Shown one piece after another: positions 1-5,953 of a DNA stretch of 8,415 nucleotides. The notes under the pieces are model-generated. The model was not told the origin of the DNA, made no database searches, and saw only the letters and a list, made by a program, of their open reading frames with translations. The position numbers and the translations under genes were made by a program. Origin of the DNA: JAEUKQ01 sp964414755. GTDB lineage: Bacteria; Pseudomonadota; Alphaproteobacteria; JAEUKQ01. Within the stretch, counting starts at the first letter, position 1; each line of letters starts with the position of its first letter. Location of the stretch: the NCBI GenBank assembly GCA_964414755.1, contig CAYPXH010000052.1:1-8415 (forward strand), given 5' to 3'.

Positions 1-454
1 GTCCATTAACCGTAGAAGATAGTTTGCGATTAAAACGGATTAACCAATTTTTGCCTGCTAATGTCAATCTAATCGAGGTTACAAGGCCAAAAGTACGAAA
101 TCGCCCTGAAAAATCGGCTACAGGTACGCTCCAACTATGCAAAACCGGCCACCCCTTGGCATAACGGAACTGAACAAGCAATAATTTTGGACCAGTTAGG
201 GCAAAAGCCAGGTGCTTACTCATAAAAAAGATAATCATTCCGCCCACCCCCCCTGCTACACCAGCCACCAGAGCTGATGTTACAAGATCACCCCTAAACA
301 AAAACACGGGCACACCTACACAAAGGGTCATCATTAAAAGAACAACCCAAAAAGGCGGCTGCTGAATCCCATAGGCTATATGGTCAACCTGTTCGCCAGA
401 TGCCAACAATGGCTGGGCAATTTTTTTTAAATCTTCGTGTCGTACTCTTGGCAT
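1..454 (-). CDS. Two-helix membrane protein, partial (C-terminus beyond the left edge)
   Basis: I do not recognise this as a named gene. The frame stays open from an ATG at 454 to the window edge, giving 151 codons with no stop. The start is supported by AAGGA about 9 nt upstream on the minus strand. The protein begins MPRVRHEDLKK, a short charged segment. Two hydrophobic helices follow at about residues 35-53 and 57-78, the second rich in Gly/Ala/Val. After them comes a soluble part (LTGPKLLLVQFR, then a W-x-V-P-V-A-D stretch) that loosely resembles the bacterial PH-like domains found after paired helices in small inner-membrane proteins; that resemblance is inference. A run of seven C's (247-253 on the plus strand) encodes Gly-rich residues in helix 2 and could be prone to slippage. 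The gene is divergent from the secreted-protein gene at 929. Coding status is fairly sure; function is unknown. Confidence 0.75.
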   Translation of the reverse strand, partial: MPRVRHEDLKKIAQPLLASGEQVDHIAYGIQQPPFWVVLLMMTLCVGVPVFLFRGDLVTSALVAGVAGGVGGMIIFFMSKHLAFALTGPKLLLVQFRYAKGWPVLHSWSVPVADFSGRFRTFGLVTSIRLTLAGKNWLIRFNRKLSSTVNG

Positions 455-671
455 ACCTGATTATCCTTATTTATATCTGTAATTAAGCCGAATATAACAG
501 CAAAAAAATAGGTGTACATAAAAAAACTTGTACGCCCGACTTGGCATGGACAAACCAACCATAATATAATATCGGATTCTTACCTGATATATTTTATACC
601 AATCGACAGGGTATTAGGCTTTAATCTAAAAAATGTTTTACCCACTCATTAATCATGAAAATCTATGGGCA

Positions 672-734
672 ATTGGTACAATTTTATCGCTTATACTAAA
701 AATGGCCATAATTTTGACACAATTTTGTACCAAT
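672..734. repeat. Inverted repeat, 10-bp arms
   Basis: ATTGGTACAA at 672-681 is the exact reverse complement of TTGTACCAAT at 725-734, with 43 nt of AT-rich sequence between. The loop is long for an RNA hairpin and no T-run follows, so it does not read as a terminator. A pair of regulator half-sites, or a chance match in AT-rich DNA, are the alternatives. Confidence 0.4.
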
Positions 735-752
735 CTTTAAAAACAATTGTGG

Positions 753-764
753 TTGATATATCAA
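753..764. promoter_or_regulatory. Perfect palindrome TTGATATATCAA, possible operator
   Basis: This 12-bp perfect palindrome lies in the divergent intergenic region, about 165 bp upstream of the secreted-protein start. It resembles the palindrome GTTGATATCAAC upstream of murA (7321-7332) in having TTGAT/ATCAA arms. It could bind a dimeric regulator, but AT-rich palindromes of this size arise by chance and no regulator is identified. Confidence 0.25.
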
Positions 765-928
765 AATTGTTCTGAAAATTGCCTTTTACCCGTATTCAAT
801 AGAATGCAAGATGATCGAAAATTAATAACCAGCTGTACCCCTAAAAACCTTATGTATGCTTCTTGTGTTTTTGTTATATTTGGCTGTGTCTTTAAATGTT
901 AATAATCAATATAACCAAAAGGTGTGTT

Positions 929-2329
929 ATGTTTTCAGTGAAAAAACTAGCTATTTTAGCCCCGCTATTATCAGCATCACTAACCATTATTTATTTGTGG
1001 ATACCAATTGGCTTTACCGCCCTAAAAGCGCAAGAGACACCAACATCTTGGTTTGAACCTACGCTTCCAGCAAAAAATGATTATAATGTGCGCACCTGCA
1101 ACTTTGTGCAAAGTGCTAATTACCAGGTTACCTTGTGGCAATGTCTTTTGCGCCCAAACACTAAACCTGCAAATGCCGAGGGTAACCCAAATGAAATTTT
1201 ATGGATAATACCTATCGCCACCACGGGCCACTGGCAAACCCCAGAAATTTTTGACCCGTTAGATAACAGCACGGTAACATCAAAACGATTAATTGGCGAA
1301 ATTTTGGCGGTTAATCAATATGGTGAATGGTTGGTGCGCCCCCCGGCTACTCCGCCTGCAGCAACCGTAAATTATAACAATTTACGTCTGATACAACCCT
1401 TAATCAATAACAGCCCAAAATATAGTGTCCAAGAATTATCTCAACACTTTACCCATGCAAAATGGGCCAAAAATATCAACAACGACCAATGGCTTGTTTG
1501 GGATGATTGGGGCAATGTTGGGCAACCGCAATCACCAAAATCTGATATTCAGATTATGGCGCTTACCCGCCAGGGCAAAAAAGTATGGATGAAATCTACA
1601 AGTCTAAAAAACCCGTTAGGTGTTACCAGTAGCAGCGGTGGCAGCACCTTCATCTGGTCACTGGGTACAATAAAAAATGACCAATCAACAACAAATTATT
1701 TTTGCGAAATGGATCAAGCTAAGGGGATACATGGAACCATTGACTTTCCGGCTGATCAAGTTCGCATTGCCTTGCCCCTAAAAAATGATGATTCCGTTTT
1801 GTTATTAGCCAGCGGAGAAACGAAAACCGGTTTTAAATTATTTGGTTGGATTATTGATGTAAAAGCCGGCTGCACGGTTAAGAAAATTTTGCAATTGCCG
1901 ATCCCGAACCACCAAGATAATGAACTGAGTTATAGCTGGCTGGAGCATGCCATTGTGACGGAAAAAGATGAAGTTGTTATATTTTACGGGCAGCAATGGG
2001 ATGTTCGTTATATCGATTTTGTCCGCCGTCCTGACCCGCAAGATATACGAGCCGATTTATGGGCTCTAAAAATCAATCTTGATAAACCCAGGGATATTAT
2101 TTGGGATCGACAAATCATTAGCCGCGAAGATTCAGTAAGCGAAGCCTTCTCCATCAATTTATGGGATGAGGCCGCGTGGCAGAAAATTGGCCTGAAAAAC
2201 TGGGGTTTAAGCTTGGCTTATCTGCCCGCGATCAACCAAATATTACTGCACCCCCAAAAACCAATAAACATACCGAACAACACTGCTTTCCCAAAAAATC
2301 CAAGGATTTATAAAGTTGAAACTAAATAA
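929..2329 (+). CDS. Secreted protein of unknown function, intact member of a tandem paralog pair
   Basis: I do not recognise the family. I choose the ATG at 929 over the in-frame ATG at 896 because AAGGTG sits about 5 nt before 929 and the protein then opens as a classic signal peptide: MFSVKK, a long hydrophobic core, then a likely cleavage after ALKA (residue 34). This gives 466 aa. The mature part has a Cys-x14-Cys motif (C57, C72; CNFVQSANYQ...WQC) and two later cysteines (C259, C315), consistent with disulfides in an exported protein. Segments such as ALTRQGKKVW and LWALKINLDKPRDIIWDR look like PQQ-type beta-propeller blades, so a periplasmic beta-propeller is plausible but inferred. The stop at 2327-2329 is followed at once by the start region of its paralog, suggesting one transcript. 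No catalytic motif is seen. Confidence 0.85.
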   Translation: MFSVKKLAILAPLLSASLTIIYLWIPIGFTALKAQETPTSWFEPTLPAKNDYNVRTCNFVQSANYQVTLWQCLLRPNTKPANAEGNPNEILWIIPIATTGHWQTPEIFDPLDNSTVTSKRLIGEILAVNQYGEWLVRPPATPPAATVNYNNLRLIQPLINNSPKYSVQELSQHFTHAKWAKNINNDQWLVWDDWGNVGQPQSPKSDIQIMALTRQGKKVWMKSTSLKNPLGVTSSSGGSTFIWSLGTIKNDQSTTNYFCEMDQAKGIHGTIDFPADQVRIALPLKNDDSVLLLASGETKTGFKLFGWIIDVKAGCTVKKILQLPIPNHQDNELSYSWLEHAIVTEKDEVVIFYGQQWDVRYIDFVRRPDPQDIRADLWALKINLDKPRDIIWDRQIISREDSVSEAFSINLWDEAAWQKIGLKNWGLSLAYLPAINQILLHPQKPINIPNNTAFPKNPRIYKVETK

Positions 2330-2332
2330 GGA
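2328..2332 (+). promoter_or_regulatory. Ribosome binding site AAGGA before a triple ATG
   Basis: AAGGA overlaps the TAA stop of the upstream gene and runs straight into ATGATGATG (2333-2341). Only the third ATG, at 2339, has a normal spacing (6 nt), so it is the likely ancestral start of the second paralog. The arrangement implies translational coupling with the upstream gene. Confidence 0.6.
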
Positions 2333-2338
2333 ATGATG

Positions 2339-3831
2339 ATGGTTATCCCAAAAAGAACCGGGGTTTTTCATGTTTGCCCGCTTTTCTATCTTTTATCATT
2401 ATTTGTTTTATTAACAGAGGTATCATTGCAATACGCTCAAGCACAATCGATTAACCCGTTACAATCATCCAGCGTTTCTTTCATTGAACCAGACATGCCG
2501 GATGGTTTTGAAGGTAGGCCAACATTTTGCAACTTTGTCCAAAGCCCCAATTATCAGCACACTATTTGGCAATGTATGTTGAAAGACACAATCTTAAAAG
2601 CCCCATTTCCTGAAAGGGATAACCATCTTAGCATTGCTATTGACACCAATGGCTTGCTAGGCCAGGCCGTTATTGGTGATCAGTTTCATATTGCCGCCTC
2701 CCGTTTACCCTCGGCCGGGCTAATTATTGGCCTTAACAATGAAAATGAACGGGTGGTTATTCCCTTATCCCCGTTTAATACAGCTTACGAATTAGTCAGT
2801 CTGGTTAAAAATGAACGCGTCCAACAGGAGAATTATATTTTACCCAACCTAATATAACCGCAAAAGCTATCAAGGCTTGGCATATTCCCAATCAAGGTTG
2901 GCTGGTCAACCGTATCCAAAACAATTTAACCGGTATTCCTAAAACATATTTAGCTTTGTTCAATTCGCAAGGACAAGTGATTAGCGAGCGTAAATTAAGC
3001 GAAATATATTATTAACATGGTATGACGGTAACAAATCAGGGCAAGATTGTAATTTGGGGGTCAGGATTAGGCGGTTCGATAGGAGTAGTTTGCTTAAACC
3101 GGCAGCTAGAAGGAACTTTAGCCAAGTTTCCTTATGGTTATACTAAAGCCGCTTCGGTATTTGGCGCCACTTATAATAACAACTAAGTGCTATTAGTGGG
3201 TATTACAGGGAATCAAGATGCTCCGGTTATTCAAAGCTGGATTGTTAACCCAAACAGCACTTGTCAAATAGAAGAATTGGATTCTGTTGCCTTGCCACGC
3301 CATTTCGCAACTGCGAATGGTGATGATATAATCAGCCCTGCTGGCCAGGTAATACGAACAGCCAAAGACAACGAGGCAGATTTTTGGCGGCGGTATATTG
3401 CTAATGTCTTTGTTATACCACACGGACAAGTGATTGTTTTCTATTATCAGTATAACGATCAAGCTATCAAGCGTGATGAAAATGGGGTGATTACCACGTC
3501 ACTACAAGATTTAAACGCCAGTTTATGGGCCATGCAATTTGACCCGGTCACCAAAAAAATTCTTTGGGACAGGTTGGTTATTGCCAATAACGATCCAGCT
3601 ATAGAGAAATTATCGCTTTTTCCCGCTGCCCAACCGCCACAATTGTCGCTAGCCTTTATGCCCAACTTAAACCAATTATGGATTACCCTTTTAAACCCAT
3701 CGATATCTGGCAATGAGCCGGAAAAAACAAAAACTCACTTAATGCACCCCAGGATTTATCAGCTTGATATTCGCTATGCAACCCAAATAAAAAAGCAGGC
3801 CGGTTGTGGCCTGCTTTCAACCCAAGGATAG
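2339..3831 (+). pseudogene. Decayed paralog of the upstream secreted protein (one frameshift, two in-frame stops)
   Basis: The 5' part reads as a secreted protein: a signal peptide ending YAQAQ, then CNFVQSPNYQ...WQC, matching the upstream gene's motif with the same Cys-x14-Cys spacing. The frame ends at TAA 2855-2857, but homology continues in the frame one base back, consistent with a single-base loss between about 2815 and 2857. That frame reads through GWLVNRIQNN and QGKIVIWGSG, with in-frame TAA at 3013-3015 and 3184-3186. Homology resumes to the end (VIVFYYQYN, NASLWAMQFD, ILWDR, HPRIYQLDIR), parallel to VVIFYGQQ, ADLWALKIN, IIWDR and NPRIYKVE upstream. The two later cysteines (GVVC, NSTC) are also kept. 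GTG 3187 has no ribosome binding site, so I do not call the 3' part a separate gene. The final residues, after about 3780, are encoded by a terminator hairpin and have no counterpart in the paralog. Confidence 0.85.
3785..3817 (-). terminator. Intrinsic terminator of the fasciclin gene
   Basis: A perfect 10-bp stem (AAAGCAGGCC at 3792-3801, GGCCTGCTTT at 3808-3817) encloses a 6-nt loop. Read on the minus strand the stem ends in TTTTTTATTT, an ideal U-tract, 23 nt after the fasciclin stop. On the plus strand only three T's follow the stem, so it would work less well in that direction. It lies inside the last codons of the convergent pseudogene. Confidence 0.85.
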
Positions 3832-3839
3832 ATGACAAA

Positions 3840-4325
3840 CTATTTGGGTAGCAATACGGTATCGATTACGTGAATAACGCCATTATCTGTTACGATATCA
3901 GCCAACACAACAGTGCTGACACCGTTAATGGTAATCACATAGCCACCGCTAACGTCAATTTTTTGGCCTTGTACTGTTGCAACACTTACATTCTTTGCAG
4001 CAACGTCACCAGCCATAACCTTGCCAGGTAGTACATGGTAGGTTAAAATCTTTACAAGCTGTGCCTTGTTTTCTGGCTTTAAAAGGTTTTCAATTGTACC
4101 GGCTGGTAATTTTGCAAAAGCAGCGTCTGTTGGTGCAAACACGGTAAATGGTCCCTTACCCTTTAAGGTATCTACTAAACCAGCTGCCTTAACAGCAGTG
4201 ACCAACGTTTTAAAATTACCATTCGCTGCAGCTGTATCAACAATATCTTTGGCTTGTACTGTTGCTGCTGAAAATCCAAATGGTAGAACAACCATCAGCG
4301 AAAGCATTATATTGCGTAGTTTCAT
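3840..4325 (-). CDS. Secreted single-domain fasciclin (FAS1) protein
   Basis: This 161-aa protein has a signal peptide (MKLRNIMLSLMVVLP...) with a good cleavage site after VQA (residue 25), followed by one FAS1 domain that fills the rest. Visible family hallmarks are the H1 motif FTVFAPTDAAFAKLP (about 60-74), the central YHVLPGK and the C-terminal H2 motif NGVIHVIDTVLLP. FAS1 domains mediate adhesion or surface interactions; the bacterial single-domain type is exported, and its role is often unknown. Size matches MPB70-like bacterial members. AGAGGA lies 7 nt before the ATG, and a strong terminator follows the stop. The gene is divergent from the ECF sigma factor, sharing a roughly 190-bp upstream region. 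I see no TGATCC-type element facing it, so control by that sigma factor is not shown. Confidence 0.95.
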   Translation of the reverse strand: MKLRNIMLSLMVVLPFGFSAATVQAKDIVDTAAANGNFKTLVTAVKAAGLVDTLKGKGPFTVFAPTDAAFAKLPAGTIENLLKPENKAQLVKILTYHVLPGKVMAGDVAAKNVSVATVQGQKIDVSGGYVITINGVSTVVLADIVTDNGVIHVIDTVLLPK

Positions 4326-4453
4326 TTTTTATCCTCTTGAAAATGGTTTATATTATATTTTAAGGGCAAAGCATGCATTGCTGCATAGCTTCAACAACCG
4401 ATATATTTGGATTTTTATAAAAAAGAAGTAACACAAAAATATTTTTTTGCCGG

Positions 4454-4483
4454 TGATCCAATGCGCTGGAACAACCGTAAAAA
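4454..4483 (+). promoter_or_regulatory. Putative RpoE/ChrR-type ECF promoter (TGATCC-N18-TAAAAA)
   Basis: TGATCC at 4454-4459 and TAAAAA at 4478-4483 are separated by 18 nt. This fits the promoter class of the Rhodobacter RpoE (ECF11-type) sigma factors as I recall it: TGATCC at -35 and a TAAGA-like -10. It sits directly upstream of the gene for such a sigma factor. Transcription would begin near 4490, just ahead of the ribosome binding site at 4505 and the ATG at 4518. I found only one other plus-strand TGATCC in the window, at 7292, and it has no -10 at proper spacing. Autoregulation is inferred. Confidence 0.6.
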
Positions 4484-4504
4484 AGTTGTTCAATTTGTGA
4501 ATTA

Positions 4505-4509
4505 TAGGA
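4505..4509 (+). promoter_or_regulatory. Ribosome binding site TAGGA fixing the sigma factor start
   Basis: TAGGA lies 8 nt upstream of the ATG at 4518. Together with the promoter at 4454-4483 it argues against upstream in-frame starts at 4407 and 4461, which would precede the predicted transcript start. Confidence 0.6.
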
Positions 4510-4517
4510 TAAAATTC

Positions 4518-5261
4518 ATGTCAACCGCAAAAATAACTTTTGGCTTGTTACTTAATCGACGATATAAGCCATTGTTGACACAAAAAAGGTTTGCTGATTT
4601 GACCAATCCTATCGATACCACTGCAGCAGCAGCTTTGCCCCAATCAAAATCATCGGCAAAAAACATAGACCCCCTTGATTCAGCTGTCATTCAGCAACAA
4701 CAAACAGAAGAAGCCCTTTACCTATCCGGTATCGCCAAAGGCAATATCGACGATTTCAAGCGTTTATTTGCCATTTATGCCCCACGCCTGAAAAACTATT
4801 TACATAATTTAGGGTTTTCAAGTTCAACCGCCGAAGAGCTAACCCAAGAGATTATGATTACAATTTGGCGGTCATCCAGTCAATACAACCCCAAGCTTGG
4901 GTTGCCAAGCACCTGGATTTATCGAATTGCCCGCAACCGCGGCATTGACGAATTCCGGCGTTTGAAACGCCAGAGAAAACTAATATCTGATCAGACCGAT
5001 TATATTGAAACCTTTGGCGATCAGCTGCATGATCAGCATTCCATGAACTATAACGAACGAGATCAGCAAAAAGTTTTATCCTTCTTAAGCGAATTACCGA
5101 ACAACCAGCAACAGATTATGCAGCTGTTCTTTTTTGGAAATAAAAGCCATCAAACCATTGCTAATGAGCTTGGCTTGCCTTTGGGAACCGTTAAGTCCCG
5201 CTTGCGTCTTGCCATTGATCGGTTACGAAACATCTTATTGGATGAAGAGAAACAACCATGA
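4518..5261 (+). CDS. rpoE: ECF sigma factor, RpoE/ChrR-associated type
   Basis: An extracytoplasmic-function sigma-70 family protein that directs RNA polymerase to stress promoters. With the start at 4518 it has 247 aa. Region 2 spans about residues 70-150 (DFKRLFAIYAPRLKNYL, AEELTQEIMITIWR, STWIYRIARNRGIDEFRR). Region 4 spans about 185-243 (LSFLSELPNNQQQIMQLFF, then a helix-turn-helix IANELGLPLGTVKSRLRLAIDRLR). There is no region 3, as usual for ECF factors. The first 69 residues are an unusually long, low-complexity Ala/Ser/Thr/Gln-rich extension without recognised motifs. The stop overlaps the anti-sigma start (ATGA), so the two are translationally coupled. An ECF-type promoter upstream suggests positive autoregulation. 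The pairing with a ChrR-like protein places it in the singlet-oxygen-responsive RpoE group; the actual signal is inferred. Confidence 0.92.
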   Translation: MSTAKITFGLLLNRRYKPLLTQKRFADLTNPIDTTAAAALPQSKSSAKNIDPLDSAVIQQQQTEEALYLSGIAKGNIDDFKRLFAIYAPRLKNYLHNLGFSSSTAEELTQEIMITIWRSSSQYNPKLGLPSTWIYRIARNRGIDEFRRLKRQRKLISDQTDYIETFGDQLHDQHSMNYNERDQQKVLSFLSELPNNQQQIMQLFFFGNKSHQTIANELGLPLGTVKSRLRLAIDRLRNILLDEEKQP

Positions 5262-5953
5262 CACACAGCATCCCCCTACCTTCCCATCATCCCAGCAACG
5301 ATCTTTTGTGTGCTTATGCCAGCGGTAGCTTGGATCAACCTGTACGGTTGTTAATTGCAACCCACCTTGGCTTTTGCCGCAAATGTCAACGTCTGGTTCG
5401 CGGGGTAGAGGAATTAGCAGGATCAGTATTCGCAACGGCAACAACTGAAACTGTTTCGGACAGCTTGCTAAACGACTGCCTTACCAAAATTAGCCGGCTT
5501 GGTACAGCTGTGGTACATAATGCACGCGAAAAAACATCAGCCAATTCAGTGTTATCAACCCAAACTTACGATAAAGATATTCCCTTGCCACTTAAAAGCA
5601 AATTACCAGGCAAAATAGAAGGTTTACCATGGCATAAATTGTTGAACAAAAATGTACGCGAATACCGCCTTGGATATGAAGATGGTTGGCGTTATGGTTT
5701 AATACACATGAAAGCCAAAGAAAAGCTTCCGCGACACAGCCATCGTGGCATCGAAGCAACCTTGGTGCTGCGTGGGCAATTTATGGATGAAGAAGGCATG
5801 TACCAACCAGGTGACTTTGTCATGTGCGATCAGACCAACATACACCAGCCCCACATTGGTTCTGATGATTGCTTATGTTTGTATGCGCTTAATGCCCCCC
5901 TACAGTTTAAAGGGGCATTGATGCGTTTTGTAAACCCGTTTTTAAGAATTTAA
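5258..5953 (+). CDS. chrR: ChrR-like zinc-binding anti-sigma factor with cupin domain
   Basis: This 231-aa cytoplasmic anti-sigma factor should hold the adjacent ECF sigma inactive until an oxidant signal arrives. The N-terminal ZAS domain has candidate zinc ligands H11, H36, C40 and C43 (HLGFCRKC), with the same spacing as I recall for Rhodobacter ChrR. A linker of about 60 residues leads to a C-terminal cupin domain: RHSHRGIEATLVLRGQF gives H160, H162 and E166, and NIH gives H196, again matching the second metal site of ChrR. A CxC pair (C205, C207) follows. No transmembrane segment is present, as expected for this soluble class. It overlaps the sigma gene by 4 nt. At the 3' end its TAA and the murA stop share TTAA at 5950-5953, so the genes converge with a 4-nt overlap. 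Confidence 0.93.
   Translation: MTHSIPLPSHHPSNDLLCAYASGSLDQPVRLLIATHLGFCRKCQRLVRGVEELAGSVFATATTETVSDSLLNDCLTKISRLGTAVVHNAREKTSANSVLSTQTYDKDIPLPLKSKLPGKIEGLPWHKLLNKNVREYRLGYEDGWRYGLIHMKAKEKLPRHSHRGIEATLVLRGQFMDEEGMYQPGDFVMCDQTNIHQPHIGSDDCLCLYALNAPLQFKGALMRFVNPFLRI
5891..5919. other. Hairpin in the 3' end of the anti-sigma gene
   Basis: AATGCCCC at 5891-5898 pairs exactly with GGGGCATT at 5912-5919 around a 13-nt loop. No U-tract follows closely in either direction, so it is at best a weak bidirectional terminator for the convergent chrR and murA transcripts. With overlapping stops there is no intergenic space for a conventional one. It may simply be coding sequence. Confidence 0.3.

Larger units (their letters stand above)
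455..928. other. Gene-free divergent intergenic region
   Basis: About 475 bp of strongly AT-rich sequence separates the minus-strand membrane protein from the plus-strand secreted-protein gene, so promoters for both should lie here. I find no convincing ORF with a ribosome binding site and no tRNA-like fold. No hexamer pair was good enough to call a promoter. The visible structure is an inverted repeat at 672-734 and a perfect 12-bp palindrome at 753-764, with several scattered AATTTTG/CAAAATT words around them. Confidence 0.6.

Noticed and set aside
896..928. ATG 896 as start of the first secreted protein
   Set aside because: It would put 11 extra residues before a normal signal peptide and has no ribosome binding site; ATG 929 has AAGGTG.
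3013..3186. Stop codon reassignment or readthrough to explain the in-frame TAA codons
   Set aside because: TAA is the normal terminator of other genes in the window (the 929 gene, chrR, murA, the racemase), and a frameshift is also present.
3193..3713. Minus-strand open frames across the pseudogene
   Set aside because: They are shadows of the paralog's coding sequence, with no ribosome binding site or recognisable protein features.
3187..3831. Separate gene starting at GTG 3187
   Set aside because: No ribosome binding site and no signal peptide; the sequence aligns with the C-terminal half of the upstream paralog, so it is a pseudogene fragment.
4066..4431. Plus-strand open frame across the fasciclin gene
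   Set aside because: It is antisense to a clear FAS1 protein and its product shows no recognisable motif.
4326..4453. ECF-type promoter for the fasciclin gene
   Set aside because: No TGATCC occurs on the minus strand here; a TATAAT-like box exists, but I found no matching -35.
4407..4517. Upstream in-frame starts for the sigma factor (ATG 4407, ATG 4461)
   Set aside because: They lie upstream of, or within, the putative TGATCC promoter. The ATG at 4518 has a well-spaced TAGGA and follows the predicted transcript start.
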